The translations under genes and the position numbers were made by a program. The notes under the pieces are model-generated. The model saw nothing but the letters and a program-made list of their open reading frames with translations. It was not told the origin of the DNA and did not search any database. Shown piece by piece: positions 32,969 through 42,113 of a stretch of DNA of 53,164 nt. Positions within the stretch are counted from its first letter, which is position 1. The number at the start of each line of letters is the position of its first letter. The stretch is from Paludibacteraceae bacterium (GTDB lineage: Bacteria; Bacteroidota; Bacteroidia; Bacteroidales; Paludibacteraceae): assembly GCA_017444615.1 (NCBI GenBank), contig JAFSWF010000056.1, positions 1 to 53,164 of the forward strand, read 5' to 3'.

Positions 32969-35900
32969 TTATTTGGTTACTATTATTTTTCCTGAGGAAG
33001 TACTATACTTGCTGGAGGCAGACTTAATCCGTACGCTATACACATACACACCAGCATCCAGTCCCAGCGAAGGCAGAGAAATAGATACTTGGTCGGGGTT
33101 GTTCTGCGTGTGGCTCCAAACTAACTGACCGTTGATATTATACAGATAAATATCCGTTTGCAGCAGTTCGTCAGGTTGGTTGTAATCAACAATCAGATTG
33201 ATCGTACCGGCTGCTTGTACAGGGTTAGGATAAGTAGTCACAGAGTGGATAGCAGGATCCAAACCGGCTTGAACAATGAAGTTCAAGGTCTGCGTCGTAC
33301 TGTTATTAAGCATATCCCACGCGCGGAAGAGTAAGCTGTGCGATCCGTCGGATAGTTTCTCCATCAGATAGCTCACCTGACCGGCTTGGTAACTGTTGTT
33401 CTGCGCAGTGAAATAATTATTGAGCGAATAGGTCTTGTTCGGGTCATCATCGATGATAAGCATCAAGTCATGACCGATACCTGCACCGGCTGTGTTGATT
33501 CCATGTTCGTCTGACAGGTCTGCAAAGAACCGCGGAGTCGCATAGGTCTTATCACCATCTTTGAACGACGGCGAATTAAGGTAAATAGTCATCTCCGGAC
33601 CTATCGTATCTTCTACGAAGATAGAACCCGTTCCGCCTACCACAAAATCCTCAAAGTGTCCAACCGCCTCGGCTACATACCCGACCGAATCGGCCATTCG
33701 AGCGTAATAGACGATACGACCGTTACCAAAATTATAACGGATATCTTTGGGCACCATAAAGGTATAATTGAACAAACCATCCTTCACAGGTGCCGAACCG
33801 GTGAAGATTGTGTTCGGATAATCTTTATAAGACACGGTCTTCGCCTTATCGGGTTCCGCATCGTTATCGCGGGTAGTGATCGTTTGCATTTTATCATACA
33901 CCGTGATATCTATCGTCCCGTTGAAACCCTCCACCAACTGCTTGTCTTCATCCACAATCTGTCCCTCTACGTGCTGGACGCTCAGCGCATTGAGCGTGTC
34001 CATCTCCGTAGTCGTTTCTACTTGATAATCAGTAGGATAATTGAGACGAATCGCGGGGTCGCCTAACAGTACATACGACATCTTATTGGCGTCCGAGGTC
34101 AAACGGTTCTTACCTGCCGCAATGGCTTCGCCGATAGTCATCTCATACCGGCAAGCGTTCTTATGACCAAAGAGCGTGTCGCACACCGCGCGGTTAAGCG
34201 TCGTATTACCCGTCGCATACACCGTTCGCGTTGCAGTAAAGGTACCTAATGAACCTCCGTTAGCATTCAGAATGGAAGCCTCGGCTGCGCTACGTTTGCC
34301 TGCATCGCATTGACCGAAGTTACAGGTCACAAACAGCCAGAACGCCAAGTTCTTATTCACCATCTTCTCAATGTCACGAAGCGTCAACATCGACTCGTTT
34401 GTGATACCGTTAGAACTGGCATGACCCGAATAGTCAAAGAAAAGCACGCCGTTCTTAAGCAAGTTATCCAGTTTATTCTTTGCCAACGGATAACTCTCAC
34501 CACTCGCGTTCACCTCTTGCGGATAAGCGTCCAAGAAGATCTTGTGTACCACGAAGTTAGGATTCTTGGTGCGCGTTAACTCAGCACTCTTCTCTGCCGT
34601 CTCTGTATGGGTGCCGTTGTCACCATCATCGGCAAGGAAAATCAATTGGTTTTTCCATTTGCCCAGTTGCGTACTGTCATTTTGAATATAATTGACCAGT
34701 TTATCTACCACTTGTTGCGCTTCGGTGGTCGTACTAACCGGCAAACGACCTACACCAATATCCATTGTACCTTGTGTATCCGTCTCGCCCTCTTTGTCTT
34801 CCAAGAAAGCAAAGTAGTCATCCGTCATATACGCACTCACTTCATTAGTGGAGTTCTTCGATTGGTAGGTTAACAAAATACGCGCACCGGAATTAGGCAA
34901 TAACTTACGGTTGTCAAATGTTCCGTGACCCATCAGCAGTAACCAACGCGGCTTAACATTCGCGCCGTCCGCACGGTCGTACAACATCTTCATCAACCAG
35001 CGATAAGCCGTCGCGTCTGGCGTACCCGAAGAAAACTCATTGAAAATCTTCTCTTCCGTAACAATGGCATACGTGATAGATTGTTTCTTCTCATGCGCTT
35101 GCGCTAATTGCAGAGCGATATCCTCGTATCCCTCCGGACAAATGATGACATAGTCAATATTTCGTAACTCGTGCAGGTTCTGGTTCTTTACCGTCCCAAC
35201 CACATGCGCACTGACCCAATGAGAACCGTTCGTATTAACCGCTACATACTCATGGATGGCACTCTCTTGTCTGCCTATCCACCGCAATGTATCATCGTAA
35301 AAGGTGGTAGGAATACGTTGAATGGCTGCTTTGTCGGTCACATCCCAAATCTGCGTCTCTGCACTCGCACCCGTCAAATGGAACTGGACAGGAGTGCTGG
35401 TCTTGTAATTGGTGGTAGAACGAATCCGCATCCAGTCTCCGTTCATAACCAGCGAACAAGGCGTAATCAACTCAATATAATTGAGCCATCCCAACGCACC
35501 GGCTGTGCTGTTTTGCAGCGTCAGTTGCACACTTTGTTGGCTTGCTGCCGTAGCTGTGCTGGAAATGCGGATAGTGCCCGGGATACCAAACGTATAGTGA
35601 TCCGGAATTTTATTTAACGTCACACTCGCACTGTTAGCGCCGTTGAATTTGCCCATAAAAGTAGAACCGGCATCATTGGACGCATAAGCTGCCACATCCG
35701 CTACTATGGCACTCTGGCCACCCTCCACCGCATTAGGCGTGTTAAACGTAAAAGTACGAGTCTGATTAGATTTGAACTGCTCGCCGTAGAAATCACGTCC
35801 ACCACCTGAAATACCGCTTCGGTCTATCAGGTTAACCGAATCCAACTCATGTACCTGCAGATTCGTATAGGTGTACAAATCGGTCGGAGTACCGGCTACC

Positions 35901-36337
35901 TCTTCTGCCAACGGCAGAGGCAACACTTCACCCACATCATTCGTCAAGAAATAATATCCATAATCCGAGTACGTGTTGCGCGTATGTACAAAACGAGACT
36001 CGCTATCCGAATATTTCCAACTGATATTAGCTTGCACCCAAAACAGCACATATCCATCTCCCACAAACACAGGTACTTGCGGCAGGTCGTCAATCTTCGG
36101 CAGCAAGAAACTCTGCTCCAGCATCGCTCCTCCGTAACCGTACACACGCAATGTTTGCGGGTCAAGACCTGCTTGCTCCAATTGACTGAAACTCATTCGA
36201 CAAACACCGGTGGATGCCACGCGAATCTTTACCCATTTACCCGTGTTCAACACCGACGTCTCGGTGTAACTGTGAATACCTGCCATCATTGGCATCGTCA
36301 GCAGGGCAAACCATACTATGTACAACAATCGTTTCAT
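32969..36337 (-). CDS. porU: Type IX secretion sortase PorU
   Basis: Surface C25-family protease-like sortase that removes the C-terminal domain of type IX cargo and attaches A-LPS. The 1122 residues have a signal peptide (about 1-19), a long N-terminal region, the C25 core with the His of FFDYSGHASSNG and the Cys of FVTCNFGQCDAG, and a C-terminal type IX-like domain (YPNPVQAAGTIN... to the end, with YNINGQLVW). Length matches PorU. It overlaps the FAH-like gene by four bases (ATGA) and is followed by porV. Confidence 0.93.
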   Translation of the reverse strand: MKRLLYIVWFALLTMPMMAGIHSYTETSVLNTGKWVKIRVASTGVCRMSFSQLEQAGLDPQTLRVYGYGGAMLEQSFLLPKIDDLPQVPVFVGDGYVLFWVQANISWKYSDSESRFVHTRNTYSDYGYYFLTNDVGEVLPLPLAEEVAGTPTDLYTYTNLQVHELDSVNLIDRSGISGGGRDFYGEQFKSNQTRTFTFNTPNAVEGGQSAIVADVAAYASNDAGSTFMGKFNGANSASVTLNKIPDHYTFGIPGTIRISSTATAASQQSVQLTLQNSTAGALGWLNYIELITPCSLVMNGDWMRIRSTTNYKTSTPVQFHLTGASAETQIWDVTDKAAIQRIPTTFYDDTLRWIGRQESAIHEYVAVNTNGSHWVSAHVVGTVKNQNLHELRNIDYVIICPEGYEDIALQLAQAHEKKQSITYAIVTEEKIFNEFSSGTPDATAYRWLMKMLYDRADGANVKPRWLLLMGHGTFDNRKLLPNSGARILLTYQSKNSTNEVSAYMTDDYFAFLEDKEGETDTQGTMDIGVGRLPVSTTTEAQQVVDKLVNYIQNDSTQLGKWKNQLIFLADDGDNGTHTETAEKSAELTRTKNPNFVVHKIFLDAYPQEVNASGESYPLAKNKLDNLLKNGVLFFDYSGHASSNGITNESMLTLRDIEKMVNKNLAFWLFVTCNFGQCDAGKRSAAEASILNANGGSLGTFTATRTVYATGNTTLNRAVCDTLFGHKNACRYEMTIGEAIAAGKNRLTSDANKMSYVLLGDPAIRLNYPTDYQVETTTEMDTLNALSVQHVEGQIVDEDKQLVEGFNGTIDITVYDKMQTITTRDNDAEPDKAKTVSYKDYPNTIFTGSAPVKDGLFNYTFMVPKDIRYNFGNGRIVYYARMADSVGYVAEAVGHFEDFVVGGTGSIFVEDTIGPEMTIYLNSPSFKDGDKTYATPRFFADLSDEHGINTAGAGIGHDLMLIIDDDPNKTYSLNNYFTAQNNSYQAGQVSYLMEKLSDGSHSLLFRAWDMLNNSTTQTLNFIVQAGLDPAIHSVTTYPNPVQAAGTINLIVDYNQPDELLQTDIYLYNINGQLVWSHTQNNPDQVSISLPSLGLDAGVYVYSVRIKSASSKYSTSSGKIIVTK

Positions 36338-36852
36338 TTAATCTTGCAATATAATTTTTCTTCGCCGTTTATCTCGGCTCGTATGATATCTTCTTTCTGC
36401 ACGCGTATCGGTGCGCAGCGTTTGTGAATGTAAATCAAATCTCCTTGTCGAATCGTCATCAATCTGCTCGCCTCTGCAATCGCCTCTTCAGGTGTAAGAA
36501 CAAGATTGTCCATTGTGCATTGTCCATTGTCCATTATCCACTCGCCTATAGCCAGCGAGTAGTCAAACGCCAGCGCTTTCGTCCAAGGCCTTCCGTTAGC
36601 TTGTGCCTCGCGCAACACATCCATCGCCACAAAGTCGGCACCCGGAGCCACAGCATCGTAATAACGGTTCGCAAACTTCTGAGCTATCTCTTTTCCCAAA
36701 CGGCTTACCCGCAAAATCCAGCACTCTGTCACGCTCAACTCATTTGTCCAATCAGGCATAAACAACGGCTTACGGCCATTCAGCAAACAACTATCCCCCT
36801 TAAGCACCATTTGTGCCTCGCCGTCGTTATATACAAAGCCGATAATCTTCAT
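36334..36852 (-). CDS. Small FAH-fold-like protein next to porU
   Basis: 172 residues that resemble a reduced fumarylacetoacetate-hydrolase domain: MDVLREAQANGRPWTKALAFDYSLAIGEWI is like the FAH block, and SRLMTIRQGDLIYI is like the C-terminal block. The metal-binding ExE acids of the family are not evident, so activity is doubtful. A heptamer array encodes about ten residues (MDNGQCTMDNL) between these two blocks. It leads the run with porU, porV, ispF and aroK and has a clear promoter. Function unknown. Confidence 0.55.
   Translation of the reverse strand: MKIIGFVYNDGEAQMVLKGDSCLLNGRKPLFMPDWTNELSVTECWILRVSRLGKEIAQKFANRYYDAVAPGADFVAMDVLREAQANGRPWTKALAFDYSLAIGEWIMDNGQCTMDNLVLTPEEAIAEASRLMTIRQGDLIYIHKRCAPIRVQKEDIIRAEINGEEKLYCKIK
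36506..36540. repeat. Heptamer array in FAH-like gene
   Basis: ttgtcca, ttgtgca, ttgtcca twice, ttatcca. Five units read in frame. Confidence 0.9.
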
Positions 36853-36872
36853 CTAAACCAACAAAAAGCGCG

Positions 36873-36904
36873 CAAAGTTACAAAAAATATTTGACATGTG
36901 CAAG
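36873..36904 (-). promoter_or_regulatory. Promoter of FAH-like / porU / porV run
   Basis: Minus strand CTTG, 20 bases, TAACTTTG; -33 box continues as CTTGCACATGTCA. Confidence 0.85.
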
Positions 36905-36936
36905 TATTTAAGTAAAAAGTTAACTTTTTCTTAAAA

Positions 36937-36967
36937 TCTGACTACTGAAGGCTGACTACTGACGGCT
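36937..36967. repeat. Heptamer array at der stop
   Basis: tctgact, actgaag, gctgact, actgacg and a partial unit. The der stop (TAG, 36966-36968) sits at its edge. Confidence 0.85.
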
Positions 36968-38282
36968 ATTTAGCCCGTATAAATAATTGCACCGGTGTGC
37001 CCGTAAAATCCCACCACTCGCGCAACTTGTTCTCCAAGAATCGTCTGTACGGCTCTTTCACGTACTGCGGCAAATTGGCAAAGAACACAAACGTCGGAAT
37101 CTGTGTATTCGGCAATTGCGTGCAGTATTTAATCTTAATATACTTGCCCTTCCAAGCGGGTGGGGGATAGTTCTCTATCAGCGGTAGGAACTTCTCATTC
37201 AGCTGTGCTGTCGGCACTTTCTTGTATTTGTTCTCATACACGTGCAAAGCCGTCTCTACCACTTTGAAAATACGTTGTTTGGTCACCGCACTGGTGAAAA
37301 TAATCGGAAAATCAGTAAACGGCGCAATCCGCTCACGAATGGCATTTTCGTACGCCTTAATGTCCTGATTCGTCTTACTCTCTACCAAATCCCATTTATT
37401 GATACACACCACCAGACCCTTCTTGTTCTTCTGAATGAGCGAGTAGATATTTAGATCCTGTGCTTCGATGCCTCGCGTAGCGTCGATCATCAGAATACAC
37501 ACATCCGAGTTCTCTATCGCACGAATACTCCGAACAACCGAGTAATACTCTTGATCTTCCGTCACTTTCGCTTTCTTACGAATACCGGCTGTGTCAACGA
37601 GGTAAAAATCCTTGCCGAACTTGTTATACCGCTTATAAATACTATCCCGCGTAGTACCGGGAATATCCGTCACGATCGTACGCTCTTCGCCGATAAAAGC
37701 ATTCAGAAGACTTGACTTCCCGGCATTCGGACGACCTACAATGGCAAATCGTGGCAAATCTTCCAACTCCTCATCACTGTTATCTTCCTTGCGGAAACGG
37801 CTCACCACTTCGTCCAACAAATCGCCGGTGCCCAAACCGTTCTCTGCACTCACGATAAACGGTTCACCAAGGCCTAATTTATAAAACTCTGCCGCTCCGT
37901 ATTGGTTCTCAAACGTATCTACTTTGTTCACCGCCAAAATAGTGGGTTTCTTGGCTTGTCGCAGTAAATGCGCCACTTCCGTGTCAAATTCCGTCACGCC
38001 TTGGTTCACATCCACCACCAGCAACACTACATCTGCTTCTCGTATCGCCAAATCCACCTGACGGTTGATCTCGCTCTCGAACGTGTCATCGCTGTTTACC
38101 ACCCATCCTCCGGTGTCTATCACAGAAAACTCTCTGCCACACCATTCGGCCTTGCCGTACTGACGATCGCGCGTCGTGCCGGCTGTGTTCATCACTATCG
38201 CTCGACGAGTACCCGTCAAACGGTTAAAAAGGGTCGATTTCCCAACATTGGGACGTCCCACTATCGCTACAATATTTGCCAT
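36966..38282 (-). CDS. der: GTPase Der (EngA)
   Basis: Ribosome-assembly GTPase acting on the 50S subunit. The 438 residues have two G domains in tandem: [14 protein letters not shown] (8-21) with DTGG, and [14 protein letters not shown] (about 182) with DTAGI and NKWD, followed by the KH-like domain. Length and order match Der. An 11-base tandem array lies between it and slyD upstream, and no promoter is seen, so it probably depends on the lptD-slyD transcript. Confidence 0.97.
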   Translation of the reverse strand: MANIVAIVGRPNVGKSTLFNRLTGTRRAIVMNTAGTTRDRQYGKAEWCGREFSVIDTGGWVVNSDDTFESEINRQVDLAIREADVVLLVVDVNQGVTEFDTEVAHLLRQAKKPTILAVNKVDTFENQYGAAEFYKLGLGEPFIVSAENGLGTGDLLDEVVSRFRKEDNSDEELEDLPRFAIVGRPNAGKSSLLNAFIGEERTIVTDIPGTTRDSIYKRYNKFGKDFYLVDTAGIRKKAKVTEDQEYYSVVRSIRAIENSDVCILMIDATRGIEAQDLNIYSLIQKNKKGLVVCINKWDLVESKTNQDIKAYENAIRERIAPFTDFPIIFTSAVTKQRIFKVVETALHVYENKYKKVPTAQLNEKFLPLIENYPPPAWKGKYIKIKYCTQLPNTQIPTFVFFANLPQYVKEPYRRFLENKLREWWDFTGTPVQLFIRAK

Positions 38283-38297
38283 AGTTGTCGAATAAAT

Positions 38298-38344
38298 CTT
38301 TAGTTATTCTTTAGTTATTCGCGGTATCTTCAAGGTATCTGCTT
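38298..38344. repeat. Tandem 11-base units between slyD and der
   Basis: Two copies of ctttagttatt (38298-38319), then ggtatcttcaa and ggtatctgctt (38323-38344): two different 11-base units side by side. Confidence 0.8.
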
Positions 38345-38345
38345 A

Positions 38346-38939
38346 TTACCTACAGCCACTACCGCAACCACCTCCGCAATCGCTTCCGCAGTCTCCGCAG
38401 GATTTGCCTTCCTGACCGCAACCTCCGCAGCCGCCACATCCGTGACGAGGATGACGAATAGCTTCTAACTCTCCTTTCGTCACGTCGCGGATTTCCAAAA
38501 TAGTACCTTTGAAATGCAAATCTTCTCCGGCGTACGGATGATTCAAATCAATCGTCACTTTATCTTCGGTAATCTCACACACTTGCGCTTTGACGATCTG
38601 TCCGTCGGTCGTGTTCATCGGCACAATCGCACCTTCATATACGCGCTCCGTGTCAAACTCTCCATCCCCGTTGAAGAACATTTTCTTTGGCAACTCCATC
38701 AGACCTTCCTGAAGATATTCACCATACGCGTCTGCTGCTTTCAGTACGAAATCGAACGTCTCGCCCTCTTCCTTTCCTTCCATCGCAGCCTCAAACGCCG
38801 GTAACATCATTCCTTCACCCTGACACCATACTAACGGAGCCTCTGCCGTCATTTTTTCCATTAACTCTTCTTGGCCATCTTCGCCGTTGATATACAACTC
38901 ATACGTGATCTTTACTACTTTTTGATTCTCAATTTTCAT
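38346..38939 (-). CDS. slyD: SlyD-type FKBP peptidyl-prolyl isomerase
   Basis: Prolyl isomerase and chaperone with a metal-binding tail. The 197 residues have the FKBP half (VTIDLNHPYAGEDLHFKGTI and the first strands) with the IF (insert-in-flap) domain between. The tail is rich in Gly and Cys (eight Cys after HGCGGCGG) with few His, unlike the His-rich E. coli SlyD tail. The tail could bind nickel, zinc or copper (inference). It lies between lptD and der in the same direction. Confidence 0.88.
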   Translation of the reverse strand: MKIENQKVVKITYELYINGEDGQEELMEKMTAEAPLVWCQGEGMMLPAFEAAMEGKEEGETFDFVLKAADAYGEYLQEGLMELPKKMFFNGDGEFDTERVYEGAIVPMNTTDGQIVKAQVCEITEDKVTIDLNHPYAGEDLHFKGTILEIRDVTKGELEAIRHPRHGCGGCGGCGQEGKSCGDCGSDCGGGCGSGCR

Positions 38940-38965
38940 ATCTCTAAATATTTAAATGTCTCAAT

Positions 38966-38995
38966 AAATGACCAAATGGTAAATGACCAAATGGT
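38966..38995. repeat. Two exact 15-base tandem units between lptD and slyD
   Basis: aaatgaccaaatggt twice, then aaata. Same sequence type as 44770-44887 and, inverted, 19244-19278. Confidence 0.85.
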
Positions 38996-39004
38996 AAATA
39001 CCAG

Positions 39005-41980
39005 TTACCACCAGTTCACACGTGAATTAGTGCTTTCGTTACTGTTCTTATCGTATTTCAAATCGCTCAAAATAGATGCGTTCACGCCTATGTGAAAGGT
39101 GTAACTCTTATAGATACCGATGGGGTTGATGCTCGCGCTCATGTTCCAGCAGTGCAAATCTCGACTGATATTAAAGACGCAACTCGTCACACGCATATAA
39201 TTGAAGTCATAACTCATCGAAGCACTCACTTTCCAACCCTTACCCAAACCGATGTTTCCACTCAGACTCAAGTTATTGGTAAAACCCATCTTTGGGTAAA
39301 TGAACTCTTTTTCAGCACCTTTGTACATCTCTGTCTTGTACACATAGCCTCCCACTTGAGAATAAGCCAAAGAGTAGTTGAGCGAGATACTCCACGGAAA
39401 CTCTGTCTTGACATAACCATCATCCACCGTAGCCTCTTTGCCTTTCTTGCCACTATTCAGTTTGGCGTTCTTATCCGTGCCGTCTGCGTTCTTTTCAATG
39501 GCGCTCAAATCAGGCTCACCGTCGTTACTCTCACCCGAAGGAGGAGAAGACGCTGACGAATCTTTCTTGCCTTGACGCTTCTCAATGGCCTCTTTCCATT
39601 TCTTAATCGTCTGATTCGAAATGGTATAACTGAAACTCCATCTCAAACCCGTCCACATCGGGAACTTACCATAGTGCCAATACTGTTGATTCGTACGACG
39701 AGGATTACCCGATGCGTCACGTTGGTACATATACGGATCCAGCGAAGTGGAAATATTCAGGCTGTAGTTATTCAACTTCGGGAACTTCAATCGCAGGTTA
39801 ACGCTGAAATTGCTAAAATTCATCGAGTCTGCGGCAAAGTTATAACCACCGTTAATACTCAGATTATCAATCAAACTAATCACTTTGTAAGGATTCTTAC
39901 CGGTTGTATCGTCCTTATTAACCACTTTCACTTCCAAGTTATTATCCACGCCGAAACTCAAAGTAGCCGATGTTCCCCTTGGTGCATTGCCGTATATACC
40001 GTTCGAAAAACGCGAATAGACTTGAAGCTGAAAAACCGGATTGCCTTCTTCATCCACTTTCTGCGTTTTGCGACCGGTAATCGAATCTGTCCCATCATAA
40101 ACAGGCTGATCATAACTGCCGTAATAACCCCATCCGCTGGTACCAAAATCCGGATGATAACTCATGCTAAGGTGAGGAGTTACCACGTGACGGAACTTCT
40201 CCACTTTGCTGTTAGGGAACAACCGCTTCAGAGGGGTGTAGAATCCGTATAACTTAGTGCTCAAACTAATACCGGTATTAAAATCAAACACATTGTAAAA
40301 ACCGGTTGTCGTATCCATTTGTAATTGTTGCTGCTGTTCGTCCCAACTACGGTCTATGCGCTGGAAATACATCCTGTCCGTCATCGTAATACTAGGGGTC
40401 ACGCTCAAGTACTTGAACAACATAAAACTGGCGTTAATAGGCAAATTATGCCGAATACCCGTTTGCCAGTCACGCAAGAAATTAGACTTCAGAAAGTTCT
40501 TTTCCTTGATGTTGCTTACTGCGATACGACCATTCAGCGTATAACTCATCTTAATCTTCTCATACCATTTATCTTTACCCGTACGCACTTTGCCTTTGTT
40601 CTTCAACGCCGTCTCTCGCGCCAACTTAAACGGATAAATACTACTCATACTCACCGCTAACTCCGGTGCCGTAAGAGAGATCGTTGAGTCCTTCGTCCGT
40701 TGCGTCAAACTGGCACTCATACTCAAACTAAACGGACTGTCCGGAAAACGCTGTGTATAACTGATCGAACTGCTTTTGGTATTCTCTGCCAGCAAGTTAG
40801 CGTTGTAATAACTGTTAATATTACTGCGGTTATAACCACTCGTTGCAAAATTGACACTGGCAGAGAAAGTGTTGTAGGGATTGAACTTCGAATCCTGACT
40901 ATGTGTCCAAGTCACACTGAAGTTCTTGTTCACTCCGTAATCCGGCAAACCTTTCTCGCTCGTCACATCGTTGCGGTAACTGATATTCAAATTACCCGAG
41001 AAATGGTATCGCCATACATATTTGGTGGCAGCCGAGATGGCCCATGTTCCGCGTGAATAGATATCGCCCTTCACCTCCAAGTCCAGATAATCGCAAATAG
41101 CGAAGTAATAACCTAATCCCTGCAAGTACAATCCGCGCGTATAATCGTCACCGAAGTTAGGCATAATCAAACCGCTCGAGTATTTGTTGGTAAAGGGGAA
41201 GAAACCAAACGGTATCGCTAAGGGTAAAGGCACATCGCCCACCACCATATAGGCCGGACCGGTGGCTATATACTCTCCCGGCTTCACTTTCGCTTTGGTC
41301 ATCTTCAGGTAGAAATGCGGATGATCATGGTTGTCGCAAGTTGTATACTGTCCTCCGGCCATCATCATCACATCCCCTTCTGCTTTCTTCGTCCGGTCAG
41401 CCAACACATATCCTTCGCCTTGTTGCGTTACCACGCGACGGATATAACCTTTCTGAGTCTTGATATTATAAGTAATCTCATTCGTCTCATAACTGTCTTG
41501 CTGATCTTTGAAAACCGGCTTACCTTTCCACTCCTCATTGATGCTGTCATACACGCCCCGCGCATAAATCTGACTGCTGTCTATATTCATCCTAATATAC
41601 TCGCTGGTCAAATCCATCGTCTCGTATTTCAAATCGCCGTTTCCATGCAGATACGCCGTTCCGTTACCCATCATAATCATAGAGTCGCTTGCTTGATACC
41701 GAACCGGTCCGGCCAGATTACTCTTCGTTGGCACATTAGGTCGCTCACGCCGCGTCGTATCCGTAGCTGTCGTATCATTCCGATTCGTATTCGTATTGCC
41801 ACTCAACCTCGATGACTCTTGTTCCGAAGTACTCGTCCGTGAAGTCGTCGAACTCGCTTGTGTACGCGCAGGAGTCATCCCCTCGCCTGTAGAGGCAAGC
41901 TTCATCTGCGCCTGAACACTCATCAAGGACGACAGTGTCAGCAAAAGCCATAAACAATATGTGCGTACGCGTATGTGCAC
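39005..41980 (-). CDS. lptD: LptD-like LPS assembly outer-membrane protein
   Basis: Large outer-membrane barrel that inserts LPS into the outer leaflet. The 991 residues have a signal peptide, a low-complexity Ser/Thr-rich linker, an OstA-like domain (about 85-230, YETMDLTSEYIRMN, TYNIKTQKGYIRRVV) and a long beta-barrel with GFFPFTNKYSSGLIMPNFGDD. This form is typical of Bacteroidota. The frame opens at 42034, but that part contains the -7 box; the GTG at 41980 gives a good signal peptide (VHIRVRTYCLWLLLTLSS...). A partner LptE was not seen. It leads the run to slyD and der. Confidence 0.87.
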   Translation of the reverse strand: MHIRVRTYCLWLLLTLSSLMSVQAQMKLASTGEGMTPARTQASSTTSRTSTSEQESSRLSGNTNTNRNDTTATDTTRRERPNVPTKSNLAGPVRYQASDSMIMMGNGTAYLHGNGDLKYETMDLTSEYIRMNIDSSQIYARGVYDSINEEWKGKPVFKDQQDSYETNEITYNIKTQKGYIRRVVTQQGEGYVLADRTKKAEGDVMMMAGGQYTTCDNHDHPHFYLKMTKAKVKPGEYIATGPAYMVVGDVPLPLAIPFGFFPFTNKYSSGLIMPNFGDDYTRGLYLQGLGYYFAICDYLDLEVKGDIYSRGTWAISAATKYVWRYHFSGNLNISYRNDVTSEKGLPDYGVNKNFSVTWTHSQDSKFNPYNTFSASVNFATSGYNRSNINSYYNANLLAENTKSSSISYTQRFPDSPFSLSMSASLTQRTKDSTISLTAPELAVSMSSIYPFKLARETALKNKGKVRTGKDKWYEKIKMSYTLNGRIAVSNIKEKNFLKSNFLRDWQTGIRHNLPINASFMLFKYLSVTPSITMTDRMYFQRIDRSWDEQQQQLQMDTTTGFYNVFDFNTGISLSTKLYGFYTPLKRLFPNSKVEKFRHVVTPHLSMSYHPDFGTSGWGYYGSYDQPVYDGTDSITGRKTQKVDEEGNPVFQLQVYSRFSNGIYGNAPRGTSATLSFGVDNNLEVKVVNKDDTTGKNPYKVISLIDNLSINGGYNFAADSMNFSNFSVNLRLKFPKLNNYSLNISTSLDPYMYQRDASGNPRRTNQQYWHYGKFPMWTGLRWSFSYTISNQTIKKWKEAIEKRQGKKDSSASSPPSGESNDGEPDLSAIEKNADGTDKNAKLNSGKKGKEATVDDGYVKTEFPWSISLNYSLAYSQVGGYVYKTEMYKGAEKEFIYPKMGFTNNLSLSGNIGLGKGWKVSASMSYDFNYMRVTSCVFNISRDLHCWNMSASINPIGIYKSYTFHIGVNASILSDLKYDKNSNESTNSRVNWW

Positions 41981-42003
41981 AATACACCAAAATAATTCGG
42001 GCG

Positions 42004-42035
42004 CAAAATTACAAAAAATATTTGGAATATACAAG
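42004..42035 (-). promoter_or_regulatory. Promoter of lptD run
   Basis: Minus strand CTTG, 20 bases, TAATTTTG; -33 box continues as CTTGTATATTCCA. The GTG start follows 23 bases past the -7 box. Confidence 0.85.
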
Positions 42036-42063
42036 TTTTTTGTCGTAAAATGTTGCCTATAAC

Positions 42064-42096
42064 AAAAAAAAAGCGCTCAAAAGGGCGCTTTTTTTT
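42064..42096 (-). terminator. Intrinsic terminator after infB
   Basis: GCGC stem (42073-42076 with 42085-42088), extended by eight or nine A:T pairs, eight-base loop. It lies 17 bases past the infB stop. Works in either direction. Confidence 0.85.
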
Positions 42097-42113
42097 CAAT
42101 TATACACACTATT

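Noticed and set aside
41981..42034. Earlier ATG start for lptD
   Set aside because: It would place the promoter -7 box inside the coding region; the GTG at 41980 gives a normal signal peptide.
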